Assembly: GCF_018687715.1 (NCBI RefSeq) | Contig: NC_056766.1 | Span: 19,017,001-19,081,000 of the forward strand | From: Carya illinoinensis | Taxonomy: Eukaryota; Streptophyta; Magnoliopsida; Fagales; Juglandaceae | Length of the DNA stretch: 64,000 nt | Reading direction: 5' to 3' | In this document: in pieces, positions 9,199 to 22,204 of the stretch | Position numbering within the stretch: the stretch's first letter is position 1 | Layout: every line of letters begins with the position of its first letter | Notes under the pieces: model-generated | Seen by the model: only the letters and a program-made list of their open reading frames with translations | Told to the model about the DNA's origin: nothing | The model's database searches: none | Position numbers and translations under genes: made by a program

Positions 9199-11434
9199 TG
9201 GTGCAAATCTAAATTGATATGGGATATCAATTAATTTCTCCAAAATCATTCATAATAATATCAGTTATTTTCTTTTAAATCATATATTTATACTCATTCT
9301 TGCTTTGTTAGTAAATATTTGGTTTCAAGTTTGGAAATAATTCTGTATTTGATTTTTACTAAATTTGTGACGCTCTTGACCTCATGTGTGATTTGGTAGG
9401 AGTTGCAACACTGGGGTGATGGCCACTCAGGTCATACAACCCATCGCAGAGTGCAAGTGTATGTAAACATGCAATATGTGTACATGTTAAATATATATAA
9501 TGGAAAAATAAAGGCAGTTCAAGTTATCTACCAAAAAGTAAAAGTCTACAACACAATCGAATACTCCTCACATAGTTAATACAATTATCCAACTGAAAAG
9601 TAAATTAAAGGAAAATCTCTCAAATCACAACTACGAATACTCTTAATCTTCATTCTTCGGATAGGGCTGTTCTATCGTACTCAATCATGTCCTCTGCAGT
9701 GAACTCTACGGTTCCATGAAATGGAACCCTAAGTGGAAACACCACATGAGATTTCGCAATCTTAGTAAGAAAACACTGCCCACAACCAAGCATTTCAAAC
9801 ACGTGGAATACATCCACTATAGTGCAAAAAGACCAAAATACCCTTTCCTTATAATTTCATACAAAATGACATTGGTTAACCCATTAACGCAAAAAACTCA
9901 TTTCTGGTAACTGTTTGATTAAGGTATACACCACAGTCTCCTCTAGGGATCATCCGCATACTTAGACTCTTTTCATCACACCATAGGTAACGAACGTGCA
10001 TGTGACTTTGTAATGAGCAATACCAAGCTCCGCGCTTGGCACTTACGTGACCAGGCATCATCTAGCCCCTTCCAACAGAGGGGCCACGGAGTTGACACAA
10101 TAACGTTAACCATCTCGTCCGAGCTCGTTGTTGTCTGGTGACAACTTAGGAGATGTCACTTAGTTTTATACGCTCTTAAGTGACCAGAAGAGCTCCACCG
10201 AGATAATACCCCACCTCAGCTTGGGGTCGTCATACGCACGCACCCTCAAAATAGTTTCTTAACACTTTTACACCAAAATACCATTTTTCCCAATCACACA
10301 ACACAATCAAAGGGTAGAGCATTTATTAATAACATGTACAATTCATACATAGGGCAAATAACAGTTAATATGAGAAAGATAAATAATAACAACTAGAAAT
10401 TCATATGCATGAATAGACATGCATTGGATGGCATGGCAATTTACAAACAACACAGTTCACAAACAAATACCCCATTCTCATAAAGCCAACCTAATACACA
10501 AATTTTCAACTACATGGGGTTCTGATCACTTCATCTGGCCTCGGCCCAAAATCCGTCACCAAGTACCATAGAATTTTCCAACACTTCTTCACCTAGCCCT
10601 CGGCCCAACACTCCAACACAAATAGACCTCACAAAACAACTTATCACGACGTTAAAAATCCAAGGTCGGTCTAGAATTATAGTTACAACGCAGAAAGGAT
10701 CACGCGTGCCATCAAAGAGTTCTCACGAGTGCACATGCGTGAGTGTTGAAAGGTGGCAGGGACGATAGTAGCGTTGTGGAGATAGCGGCTGTTCACTTCT
10801 ACAAGGGGGGAAATAAAGGGGATCTGCAAATGAGAGGGCTCGGGTGAGAGCATGCATGGTGCTAGTTCAATGAAGGAGGTGGGCGGTGACCAGAGCTAAT
10901 CTGCAGAGGACAAAGGCATAGAGAGAAGAAAAGAAGGGAAAAAAATACAAAGGGAAATGACTCTTTGTGTGGTGCATAGGGAGAGGAATGATTATGACGA
11001 TACCCTAAGGGTTTCCATCCCATTTGGCTCAAAACGGCGACATTTTGCAAAAGAGGGGCAGAGCTTCACTTGCTATGGGCTGGGCCTAAAAATGGCTTTC
11101 TTAATCACCCTTGTTTTATGTCCAACATCATACAACAACAAAGGCCCTCTAACAAAGACTCAACAAAAAATTAGGACTTCACAAAAATTTTGGTAGGATT
11201 CTTGTTTATTTATATATTAATTTCTCATAATTTAATTTAGGAAAAATCTTCATAATTTTGAATTTTGCATCTATTTAAGTCTGGCTTGTGGGTTTTATAA
11301 TTTAATTTTGAATTTTATTATTAATTAATATTATTAAGAGTTTTCTCTATATTTTGGAAAAATCTCTTATCTTCTTACTGTGAATTATCTATTGAAATCA
11401 GCCTGTAGAGTAATCGCTACAATGTTCGGTGTCA
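9199..11434 (+). repeat. 3' LTR of the non-autonomous Ty3 element, interrupted
   Basis: Starts TGGTGCAAATC and ends GTTCGGTGTCA. It equals the 5' LTR once the insertion at 9366-11184 is removed (breakpoint within a TAAATTTT stretch). Confidence 0.85.
9366..11184 (-). mobile_element. Minus-strand solo LTR inserted in the 3' LTR
   Basis: Begins TGTGACGCTC and ends CTTCACA(A). The flanking AAATT at 9361-9365 and about 11185-11189 is a plausible 5-bp duplication. Read on the minus strand it contains a recognisable form of the LTR seen at 33190 and 57071: the CTCGGTGGAGCTCTTCTGG block near 10190 and a GCACTCTGCGATGGG segment near the end. The GC-rich centre and the terminal GACGCTCT/AGCGTCACA support this. 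No internal genes are present, so it is a solo LTR left by recombination. It is a diverged member, about 1.8 kb versus 2.16-2.26 kb. Confidence 0.7.
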
Positions 11435-11620
11435 ACACTCCTCCTCACGTGTGAGCCAGACTCATTCTCAATGAGTGGCAAGTAGACTATTTAATTAAAT
11501 GGGATAAAGTTTAAAGTCAGGAATTGAGTTTAGGATCTCTACTATGATATCATGTGAAATCACCACTTGTCCTAAAAGTTTAAGCTGATGGAAGATGTAC
11601 ACTTTATTTTATACCTTAAT

Positions 11621-13917
11621 GATGATGCGATTATTGAAATTTTTTCTTTTGTAATTAATCTGGTTATTGTGTCTTGGATAAAGGTTGCATGGTTGCAGGC
11701 ATCTTTTTGTAACTAAAGATTCTTTTGTTTCAAAGATGGAGTAAGTTTTACTTTGACATGCAATATTACTTCAAAATTATATGTTGTTCTTCTTTCATTG
11801 TTCTTCAGAATAATTAAAGTTCCTCAAGATATTTTCCACTTCAGATCATTTTATTTATCAAGATAAAACAACTTTGAATATTTTCAAAAGAAAACGTCAC
11901 CAATAGCGATTTTTGAATTATTGTGATGGCTTTTGCGGGAAAATTATTTGTGGCAAATTTTTAGTTGTTGTGGTGGAATTAAATCGACTCAAATATCAGT
12001 AAAATGTTTCTGGCGTTTCCTATTATTTTGCCGCAAAATTAAATTATTAAAAAAATGTTTTAGGCATGTCTGTAGTATTTTTTGACGAAATTAAATCATT
12101 GCAATAAGTTCAAAATCAATTTTAAAAAACTCACGGTGTGTTTTTCATTCTCCATTCTTTTCCCTCCTTATTTCTTCTCCTCCTAGCTGATACCATATTT
12201 CTCTTATATGAGTTTTCTCCCACCCATCCTCACACTGTCCGCCCATTGACATATCGTTGTGGCCTTACTTAGCCGGTGTGTCTCTCCTTTCCCGGTATCT
12301 CATTTCTCTCTCTTCTCTTTCTCTCTCTAGCCGTCCATTTCTCTCACAAATTGTCTCTTTCGCATATCACCATATTTTTTTTGCAGCTGTCTTGGTTTTA
12401 CTTGATTTTTTTGGATTGATTTTATGATGTGCTAGGGTTTGTATGGTGGTTGTTAGATTTGGGATCTTAGAAATAAATTTCAGAAATTTCTTCTAACTTT
12501 GTTGTTCGTATTCCTCAATCATGAAATTTTGATATGCCTAACTTTGTCGTGTTCTTCTGTGCCCTATTTTGATTTTTTGTTTTTGTTGTGACTTATTCCT
12601 TAATTGGTGTGAGAGGTGTTTCATTCGTTGAGATTTTGAAGGCTGGTTTCTCTTCAAATCAAGAGCTTTTGCTCAATGCATTTCTTTTTGGATTACAACT
12701 CATGTTCTTGCTATTACTTTGTTTATGTGTTGAAAAAATTCAAAACCAAATATTAAATTGCTTCTCTAACTAATGATATTAGCTTCCTATGTATGTGGCA
12801 TTTTCCTAAGCTTTTTGTAAGCTTTGACTTTCGATATCTATAAGCATACCACTCATCAATGTCTCCACATTAGACGACTTTTATTGCTAGTAGAAGCTAA
12901 AAGCACTATTGATGTGCCTAACCTCCCAAATAGACAAATACCTTGTTGTTGTGGGGTTTATTTTGAATCTCATTTTTGTTAATGCTGCATCAATGGGGCT
13001 AAAGTAATTTTTACTCAAAAGATGCCACTAAAAATTGTATCCTTCATTGATAGTGACGTTGGCTTGGTGTAACATTGATACATCTTATTGATCTCTCTTA
13101 TGGAGGCTTTATAAAAGTCTAGAATGTGTTTGATGTGCCTTCTGTTTGGTTTTATGTTAGAGTTAATTTTTCTGTTTCTAGCATATAGGCATGGAACCAT
13201 GCGTAATAATGTCATAAATCTCAAGGTTTGTCAGTAAACTATGTTATTTTTAGGATTTTAGTTATTTCCTTTTGTGAGTTGTTAGACAAGTTATTTCCTT
13301 TCGTGAGTTATTTTCTTTTATTTTCTCAGTCTCCTTAAATCTATTTTTGTTCTCATCAGACCCTATTTGATCATGATTATTAACTTAAGCTCCCCTCCTG
13401 GTTTTCTTATTCTTCTTCCTCTGGTTTTCTTCTTTTTCTCCATGTTATTTGCTTCTTCCCCTTCTATTTTTCTTCTATTTTTGTTCTTATCAGACCCTAT
13501 TTGCTTATTATTTGATCATGATTATTCCATGATATTTTAAGTATTGTTTGATATTGATATTTATATATTTTTCCTATAACCATAACAAGTATATATATTT
13601 AACTTTTTATGTGGGTCTAATAGAACTACTGAAAGAAATGCCTGGGAAATTAGGGATAAAGCCTTTTTCTTTCAAACCTGTAGAATTGTGATTTTTTGGA
13701 GTCTTTTAGAATACTTCTATAACATTAGTTTTTCACTTTTCCCATTGAAGTTCAGTTATTTCCTATTGAAGTTTCGTTTTTACTTTTCAGTCTTTTTTTT
13801 AGGTGAGAGCTTCATGATGTTTGATGGGATTGCTAGGTTTTGTACTTTCATGATGTGCCTGCATGAATGTTTCTTTTATTTTGAGTCTTCCAAGCATCTC
13901 AAACTCAAGTTTTCAGT
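11621..13917. other. Non-coding region with weak CACTA-like subterminal motifs
   Basis: No credible coding sequence. At 11890-12110 there are repeated GCGATTTTTG, TTTTGCGGGAAAATT and TTTGCCGCAAAATTAAAT words like the subterminal repeats of plant CACTA elements. A comparable stretch is at 16320-16450, ending GGGATTTTTCTTGGTG, which resembles a decayed CACTA terminus. A CT-rich, leader-like stretch lies at 12290-12360. If these belong together, a 4.5-kb degenerate CACTA element spans 11880-16455, but no transposase was found. Confidence 0.3.
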
Positions 13918-13925
13918 CTTCCATC

Positions 13926-14693
13926 TAGGGGTGAAGAACGGTCAGTCCGGATTAGAGAAATCAACTAGACCAGACTGTTTCGGTCCCAAGGTGGAGTTTT
14001 CCCAAACCGAGCCGACCGAATAGGATTTTTTTTAAATTTTTAAATATTATATATATTATTTTATATAATAATTGTATAATTAATTATGTAATTTTCATCT
14101 AAACTATTAGTACATTAACAATATAAAATTTTAAATATGTAATTACAAATGAATATTCTATTAATTAACTCATCTATATTATCAATTCACCATTAACTAA
14201 TTTGTAATTATTAACATCTACATCTATGATCTAATTAAAGTAATAAGATAAATTTTTTATACCTAAGTTGTAACTTGTAAGTAAATATAAAGCAATAATT
14301 ATTAATGTAAATTTTAATTAACTAATATCTGGTATCAATTAACTAACCTATCACCAACTCACCATTTAATAATTTAATATATTATTTTTATATAGTAATT
14401 ATTTAAGTTAATAATGTAATTTTCATCTAATTTATTATCATTGACTATATAAAATATTTTTTAATGAGTTAGTTACATAATCTATATTAATAATTCACTT
14501 AATTTTAATTTAGTAATTTCAAATAATTTTTTATTAATTTAATTGGGAAAAAAGAAGGAAAAAAAATAATTGGACTTGACTAAACAGACTGGACTAAAGC
14601 GATAGTGGACGGACTAAACGGACCAACTAAATTGAAAATTTCGGTCCATCACCCCCTGCCCCCAAGGACTGGATCAAACCGATTTCACCCCTA
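13926..14693. mobile_element. hAT-type non-autonomous element, 768 bp, TAGGGGTGAA ends
   Basis: Ends TAGGGGTGAAGAACGG (13926) and CCGATTTCACCCCTA (14693) are inverted repeats. CTTCCATC is duplicated exactly at 13918-13925 and 14694-14701 (8 bp, the hAT size). GC-rich subterminal stretches with GGTCAGTCCGG/GGACTGGA words flank an AT-rich interior with repeated TGTAATTTTCATCTAA. No transposase. It shares its terminal motif with elements at 20074, 21520 and 45847. Confidence 0.85.
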
Positions 14694-14701
14694 CTTCCAT
14701 C

Positions 14702-15624
14702 CCCTTTCAAAAACATTTATTTTGATCCAATCAACACTACTAGATCAGAGTGTTTCATAAAAATGTTTCCTTTTCCTAAGCTTTTGTATAGGAATTTAAC
14801 TAGGTCAGATCTGAAAAAATTTATGGAAAGCTTCCTGGGAATTGAGTTGTTAAGAGATTGGTGTGAATGTGGTAAAAAGGAAAGATAATTTTTAGTCATT
14901 GCATCTCATTAGAAGAAAATGCTCTGGTTGGCTCATTACCTCTTCATTTCTCTGTGTACTTTTGAGTGGCTTATACCTTTGCTAGTTCAATTGCACCTAT
15001 ATATCCAGGTCGATACATAATCTATATGTTGAACAAATATCATATATACTTGATAGTGTTTTTACTCATATTTATGTGGGAAAGGTCTTAAATTCAAGGC
15101 CAGTGCTTATGAAGTGGTGACAGATAACCAACTTTCTTCTTTAATCTTGATTGCTGCTTGATTATAATTGTTGAACACTTAATGAAGCTAATCACAATAA
15201 TTGCTGCTTGATTATAGAAATAGATACATTCAATTTCTTGCTACTTTAGTTTTAAAAGATGTGGTTCAGTGATGTTTTATTGGAAAATCTAATAGGTTTA
15301 ATAGGGAATATTTAATTTCTGTAGCAATATTTAAGAGAGCTCTTTGTGCTTCCATGAAACAAAAAAAAGCCTTTTTGCTGATTTTTGTTTCACCTTCTTA
15401 ATTTTGCTGTTAGTGTGAATATTTGTATGTTCTGATATTTTGTTCCTCTCCCATTTTTTCATTCTCAGCTGACCATGTGAACTTTTTGATGCTCTTTTCA
15501 ATTTTCTTTACAAAGCCCTTTCGCATTTCATTGTTTTTGGGTGAATATTCCTTTACATGCTAATGCTTTTGCTACCTAACTTTATTATTTTCTAGGCTAA
15601 ATCATATCAAGTTCTAATCTCTCT

Positions 15625-15666
<42 letters not shown>

Positions 15667-18429
15667 ATACGTGTTCATTTAAAGTATATGGGGCATCCAA
15701 TAGCCAACGATATGCTTTATTGAACCTTGTTGAGCTACAACAAGCATACTTGTTTCAATAGGCTCACATTTGTCTTACTTAGTGAATTTCTTGCTTGGTT
15801 GCTTATTCTGCTTTTCTAGTTACTTATCAACTTTCTATGTTCTTTGTGCTTTAGACCAACTATGGATGTTTATTGTTTATTGTGCATTTCTTGCTTGCAG
15901 ATAGAACCTATTTTGCAGATAGATAGAGCTAGAACCTATAGGTATCGCAAGGTATGAGCTTATATTAGTGTGCTTTTCTTGTTTTTCCTCTTGTTTGGTT
16001 TTATATGCTAATTTGTGCATGTTTATGTCTTGTATATTAGTCCAACTTATTAAAGAAATTGTCTTCTAACAGAAATTTTAATCACACTAATATAAGCTCA
16101 AACCTTTTACCTTATTTAAAGATGTAAATGGCTATCTTGGTTAATACATGTTGACTAATTTTATAACCTAGGCCAAACCTGAACACAATTCATGATCTTT
16201 TAACACAAGTGAAAATGGGATTGATTCTTAGACTAGGCCATGTATATATATTCAAGCTATGATAGCCATACAGTTTCAATAGTTTTTTCTTCTTTTATTT
16301 TGTAAAAGACTATTTTCAGTGAATTTTAGTTGCCAAAAATGAGTAGTTTCAACCATTTTAGTTAACGTAGCAAACTTTTGTGGCAAACTTGTATACATTT
16401 GTGGCGAAACAAATTCAGTGGTAATAATCTTCCCAATGATGATATCACTAATTGTAGGGATTTTTCTTGGTGTTTGTATTCACTCTTTGCAACGATTTCA
16501 ACCCGTGGGAAATAAATTTTATTTTCAACTATTATTGCCAATCATTGCTCAAACATAGTTGTGAACCTATATTGGTGTCCAACACACTTCGAATGGGAAA
16601 TCAATGGAAAAGACTATTTGAGGTTATTTTTGATATTTTTTGTGACCAATTACACCGTTGGAAAATGTCCTTTTTCTTGTATAACCACCGCAAAACATAA
16701 GTTGACAACTTTCATTTATGTTCAGTATCATATATTAATATTAGATTAAAGCAACGTGCAAATCATTTTTACCTAGTTGGATGAGATAAGGTTGTTAATA
16801 AAAATAATATGATTTTATACAAAAAATTAATTATTACACGAAGTTGAATCACGTACACATCATGAATGGGTGTCATGCACTTACATGAATTATATATTGA
16901 TTTATATTGAATGCTAAAACTAATTAGTTCTAACATTAATTATGTATATCAATTTATGGAGAAATCACAAAACCTTGGAATTCAATAAAACCAATAATAT
17001 TTCACGAAGTTCTCAATAAAATTTGTCGCATACAAAAGCTAGCTAGTCTAGTCAACTTCAATAAATCAAATGACTTTTGATCTCAATGATATTATTTATA
17101 TTTTAACTTTTCCATTTGATTAAAAGTTTAATAGACTTTATATTATTTCTCTTACATACTAGACTATTTCAATTATTCAAAACTAATATATTTTTAAGAG
17201 ATCACAACAGTACACCACTTTACTAACATAAAAAATGTGATTAATTCTTTAATAAGTTTTTTATTCAAATTAGTTCTTTAATTAGTGGAAGTGTTTGCTT
17301 AATTATGAAATAAATTATTGTCAGCTTTATGAGTATTATTGATGAGTAGTATAGAGAGAGTGAGTTAGCTTTCACTCTAGTCCATTTTATTGCATGCCTC
17401 TTTTCTACATCATGCATTCAAAACACACATTAATTATCTTTGAAAGAAAAAACTGCATATAGTATATCTACGACCTACTTACCTAACAAATGCTTTCATC
17501 TGAAAATTATAATTTTGGAACAGCAGTATCATATTTAATTAAAGAAAATGGTGATTAAAAAGAAAGACTTGTCTATCCACAAAGCATGCAGACCCGATTT
17601 ATGAGAGAAGATGTTCATGAGATCCCTAGAGATTTTATTATTATTTTTTTATTACCCATTAGCCATCAAACATAAAAGGTTTCGATTGAAGTTATATTTT
17701 TTTCCAACTTTAACCATATGCATGCATCCTTCTTTCTCTTCTCCCAATACAACAAATAATCTTGATTTATCGTAAATAAAATAATTAAGGCCAATAATAG
17801 ATAGCAAATTAGCGGGAAAACAAAAGTTAATAGAAAAACAAGAAAAGTAATTACTATAGCAGTAAGATAACCACTTATTATAATAGGATAATTTATCATT
17901 TCTCCAAGATCATTCTCATAAAGGTTAGGATATGGTTAGATATTACAATGACTAAAGGCTGCACAACTAAGGATTGCTGATTCTCAAAATCTATGTTTGG
18001 TATGTATTCATACATATGGGCACATTCATCAATCCTTCTTAATTTCATAAAATGATTTGTTATATAACAACCACAGCAGTCAACGCATCATAAATATAAG
18101 TTAATTTTTAATTCTTTGAACCCATGCCATTTGTAGGGTGGAAGTTGGAGGGTGAATTGCGAAACTAGGGAATTGAAGTGGATCGATCACTGGTGTCGAT
18201 GTGTGATGGGTGTGCGAAAAGTTTTCAATTCCCATATATATACACGAGTATCATGTTACATATATGTATATTATTTTCTACTTCCTCTAAGCACTATCCA
18301 ACCTCGTACGCATTACAATCAAAAAACAAAGAAAAATTAAGAAATGAAAAACTTGATCTTTACATTTGCTTACACACTCTTATCCTTATCCTGGCTCCCA
18401 TCAGTCTCAATCTTATAATTAAGGGTGGT
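14702..18429. other. Long non-coding stretch with a (CT)n microsatellite
   Basis: No gene was recognised. A (CT)n tract lies at 15618-15662. The only longer frames (16467-16749 plus, 17666-17899 minus) lack recognisable domains. The minus one is merely hydrophobic and AT-rich. Weak CACTA-like motifs occur at 16320-16690. A GGWKLEGELRN-like string near 18137-18170 might be a gene relic but could not be named. Confidence 0.45.
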
Positions 18430-19005
18430 ACACTTGTACTAGCGGGCTGCCCAGCTCTTACCGTTGGGAATACCACTAACACATGTGGTTTGTTTTTTTA
18501 TTATTTTTTTGTAAATATATTTTTTAAAATATTTAATTTAGTAAATAAATATATAATTTCATTAATAATCACTTCTTTAATCACTAAATAAAATAAAAAA
18601 TTTTAATATTTGAACCGTAACATTGAAGAGACTAAATAACATTTTTCTATAATTAAGGCTCATCTCTCATTTGTTATATTTCGGTTCTATTCCAAGATCT
18701 ATCTCTACCATACATAATGCTTTTTGTCTTGGAGCAGCGAGCTCAAGCTAGGCCAACACTTACCACTGGGCGTACTCCTAGCACATGTGTGTAGTTTTTT
18801 TTAATATTCTTAATTATTAAGAAAAAATTAAATAAAAATAAAATTTAATAATCATTTTTTAATCATTAAGTAAAATAAAAAAATAAAATTAAAATATTAA
18901 AGCGGTAAAATCGTTGGGACTAAATAGCATTTTCCTATAATTAATGCTCAAGAGCAGTTGTTAAATTTTGGTTCTATTGCAAGATCTATCTCTACCATCC
19001 ACAGT
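18430..19005. repeat. Two diverged tandem copies of a roughly 260-bp repeat
   Basis: About 18455-18715 and 18760-19005 share, in order: a TACC(G/A)(T/C)TGGG start, AGCACATGTG/AACACATGTG, an AT-rich middle with TTTAATCA(C/T)TAA(A/G)TAAAATAAAAAA, ACTAAATA(A/G)CATTTT(T/C)CTATAATTAA, and GGTTCTATT(C/G)CAAGATCTATCTCTACCAT. It looks like a MITE that inserted twice or duplicated. No target duplication was resolved. Confidence 0.6.
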
Positions 19006-20020
19006 GTACTCCATGGATCGGCCCAACCTCAACCTACACGGGCCAAGTCCATGAATGAGCCCATCAACCTATATGGGCCCAAATGTAATTTCTCTCGACC
19101 TAAAAACCAATTTTCTCCAGTAGGGTTTTTACTAAACTGTCATATAATATGTTAAACTCGAACTCGAAGGTTTGAGATGTCAAGTACCTCCAATTCATAG
19201 GCAAGAAGGGTATGCGAGTAAAAATTTTCCAGTATTCTTGTATAATAGAACTTCAAGTATCATGCCAAGGATATGTCATGGCTAGGGATTAGAACCCTTA
19301 AGATCGAGGCCCTTATGGCTTGAATACGTCAAGGGTACTACACCTAATTGTCAAAGCAGCAGTAGTAACTATGGTAAGACCCCAATGGTTAATTTGTGGA
19401 AAACCAAGGGCGTGGCTTGATTGAGGAACACCCAAGGGCATGCCTTGTCTAAGCAGTCCAAAGTTTAGCTAGAATCTAACCTTTTGGTCATAACATCAAG
19501 TTTTAGTTAGATGAGTTTATATTGGACTAGCTCTCTTAAATGTAAAATAATATTATAATATTATATATTTTAATAATTTTTGATAATTTTTTTTTATATT
19601 TTACAAATGCACTTAATATATTAATTAATAATTAAATAAAATATTTATTTTACTTATCAAAAAAATAATAATTAATTATTTGCAGTATTTTATCATTGTT
19701 TAAAAAATCCATTTAAGGAAACTAACTAATAACATGAACCAAAAAAAAAAAAAACATGATTATGTCATGTGGATGCATAAAATAGATATATTGGACAAAT
19801 GATAAAATGGAATAGATGAAAACAATTAATCAAAAAGCAGTACAATGTGAAAATTGATAAAGTAATATTTTGGCATGTGAACAGTAACTCTCCATGTTTG
19901 GAGAGCATTCAAGAATTTCTGTAACTCAAGTGTTGAGATTTGGACCATTAGCTAGTCCAATGTGGAGGCCCTTTCTCATATCTAGCTAAAGTTTATACTT
20001 GCATTGGCATTTCACTATGC
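19006..20020. other. Non-coding spacer
   Basis: No gene recognised. AT-rich, with poly(A) at 19740-19755. The stretch at 19250-19470 has CCAAGGGC(A/G)TGGCTTG and CCCAAGGGCATGCCTTG words repeated about 50 bp apart, otherwise featureless. Confidence 0.4.
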
Positions 20021-20073
20021 TATTGTGATGGAAGCCTCACACTCACTCACTTGTGATTGGCATGTTGGGTGAT

Positions 20074-21390
20074 TAGGGCTGAGCAGAAATCCAAAAATCC
20101 GACTCCGACCCCGACTCCATTCCGACTCCGCTCCGATTTCGACAAGTCGGAGTCGGAGTCGGAGTAGGAGTTTTTTTCCCAAGGAAAGTCGGAATCGGAG
20201 TCGGAGTCAGAGGTGGAGGTGAACCGACTCCGATCCGCTCCGCTCCGCTCCGACTCCGATGCCTGGCTCCGACTCCGACTCTGACTCCGCTCCGACTCTG
20301 ACTCCGATATTGTACATATTTAATAAAAATATATGTATTTTTCAATATATTAATCATATAAATATAATAACATGTAATAATAATGTATAAATATCAAAAT
20401 GCATAATAACATGTAACACCAATGGATAAACACTAATATATAAATAATAAATTTATAATAACATGTAATACTAGTGTATAATAACTAAAATATTGATTAT
20501 GTAGATTTTATATAACTATATCTTATATAGTTAGTTAAACTCAATAGTATATATACTAGCATGAGTCAATTATTATTATAAAAATATCTATATTCTTTGG
20601 ACATTAATCATATATATTTTATATAACTATAACTTATATAATGAGTTAAATACTAGTATGAACAAATGTATCTAAATAATACACTTTTACTATAATAACA
20701 TGTAACACTAATGTACCTAATATACCATATAGTAGTAATGTATAGACTATAGTAATCAATCTATGATTCTATAATAACTTGTTGGAATGAAATTTGTTAC
20801 AATTTGTATTGGTTCTCCGTTCTTTTGTCGTAAGTTGTAACTTGTTGATGGAATTAGAACTTGATGGATGATGAGCCATGAGTTGGTTGGATAATTTGGG
20901 AGGATAGATGATGATGGATAATTAGTTTGTACTTTTGCTTATGTATTTTTAATTTGTAATTTTGGTTATGTATTTTTAATGTGTATATCATAGTTGAAAA
21001 ATGTCTTCTTACAAGTTTGAATTTTCCTTTATTTTACAGTGTCCAAGATTTTAATGTGTGTATCAAGTTCTAAGGATCTAAGGATGAAGGATTTTTGTGT
21101 GAATGATTTCTTTTTACAAATTAGAAATTAGAAATTATATTTAAAAAAAATTGATATGGAAGCCCAAATCCGATTAGAGTCCAAAATTGTAAAATTAAAA
21201 TATCAAATGGATTAAAGAAAAAAGTCCAATAAAAAAGCCTAACTCCGACAAGTCGAAGTCGGAGTCGGAGTCGGAGCAGAGCTTATAGAAGTCGGAGTCG
21301 GAGTTGGAGGTCGGATTCGACCTTCGACAAAGTCGGAGTCGAAGTCGGAGGACAACAATACCGACTCTGAAAAGTCGGTGCTCAGCCCTA
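20074..21390. mobile_element. hAT-type non-autonomous element, 1317 bp, with CCGACT repeat ends
   Basis: Perfect 12-bp inverted ends TAGGGCTGAGCA/TGCTCAGCCCTA. TGGGTGAT is duplicated exactly at 20066-20073 and 21391-21398. Both subterminal regions (20096-20310, 21240-21380) are dense arrays of CCGACT/AGTCGG hexamers in alternating orientation, so each end can fold back on itself. The interior is AT-rich. No transposase. The apparent proline/arginine-rich frame at 20073-20357 is only the hexamer array translated. Confidence 0.9.
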
Positions 21391-21519
21391 TGGGTGATTA
21401 GATATAGGGTTTTTTGCTTGTTGGTTGGCTATATCTAGGGTTACCTCAAGGCAACATAAAGATCCAAATTGGTTAGTTGGTGGGAGAAAATTAAGACTAG
21501 TTGGTCTAGCACTTAACTC

Positions 21520-22204
21520 TAGGGGTGAGCATCGGCCGGTCCGGACCGGCACTGTTTGGACCGGACCGGACCGAATTGGGTCCGGTCCGGTCCGGTCCCA
21601 TTTTTAAGGGACCGAAAAGATTCGGTCCGGTCCCGGTCCGGGAGTTTTTCACCACGGACCGGACCGAATAGAAATAAAAAAAAAAAATATTATTTATATA
21701 TATTATTTATATAATAGTATTAGCATATTACTAATATATATAATAGTATACTATATGTATATATATTAAATATATTACAATATAATTACATAAATATTAA
21801 AAAAAATGTCATTAAATATTAGCATATTATATAAATATATAGTTATCACTATTACTATTATTACATATAGTTATTAGTTATAGTATAGTTATTATTACAT
21901 ATATTTATTAGTTATAGTATTATTACTAATAGACTAATAGTATTAGCATATTACTAATATATATATAATACTATATGTATATATATTAAATATATTACAA
22001 TATAATTACATAAATATTAAAAAAAATGTCATTAGATTAAAAAAAAAAAAAAAAAAAAGTAACCTTGGACCGGACCGGACCGAATAGGACCGGACCGGAC
22101 CGGTCCTGATGGAGTTCGGTCCGGTCCAGGGTTGGAAAACCCTGAACCGAATAGGTCCGGTCCGGTCCACAAAACCTCCCCGGACCGGACCGAACTCACC
22201 CCTA
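21520..22204. mobile_element. hAT-type non-autonomous element, 685 bp, with CCGGT/GGACC repeat ends
   Basis: Ends TAGGGGTGAG/CTCACCCCTA. CTTAACTC is duplicated exactly at 21512-21519 and 22205-22212. Subterminal arrays (21535-21665, 22067-22195) are runs of GGACC/GGTCC pentamers in both orientations. The AT-rich interior contains a direct repeat of about 100 bp (21716-21815 and 21939-22034). Inserted only about 120 bp from the element at 20074 in the same LTR. Confidence 0.9.

Larger units (their letters stand above)
7888..11434 (+). mobile_element. Non-autonomous Ty3/gypsy element with 5-bp duplication ACACT
   Basis: The element starts TGATGTAAATCC at 7888 and ends TTCGGTGTCA at 11434. ACACT flanks it exactly at 7883-7887 and 11435-11439. 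The 5' LTR is 7888-8323 (436 bp). The 3' LTR is 9199-11434 and contains another insertion (9366-11184). Right after the 5' LTR, TTGGCATAAGAG at about 8325 resembles a decayed initiator-Met primer site. The internal part is only 875 bp and carries gag fragments but no protease, RT or integrase, so the element depended on a relative for movement. Conserved TG/CA ends and the exact duplication make the boundaries firm. Confidence 0.85.
7816..11620 (-). mobile_element. Second TRIM copy (minus), split by a nested Ty3 element
   Basis: Sequence at 7816-7887 and at about 11550-11620 is the reverse complement of the LTR of the TRIM at 6348-6621 (shared AAAAGTTTAAG(T/C)TGATGGAA and TTTATTTTATA). The 11440-11550 stretch matches its internal part in reverse: the CCCATTTAATTAAAT motif, a decayed primer site (TGATATCATAG) and a purine-rich end. 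The whole miniature element is cut between its purine tract and its 3' LTR by the retrotransposon at 7888-11434. Outer ends are approximate, and no target duplication was seen. Confidence 0.6.

Noticed and set aside
17666..17899. 77-aa hydrophobic minus-strand protein
   Set aside because: AT-rich sequence gives Ile/Leu/Phe runs by chance. No homologous motif, promoter or gene context.
20073..20357. Arg/Pro/Ser-rich minus-strand protein
   Set aside because: Translation of the CCGACT hexamer array inside a hAT element.
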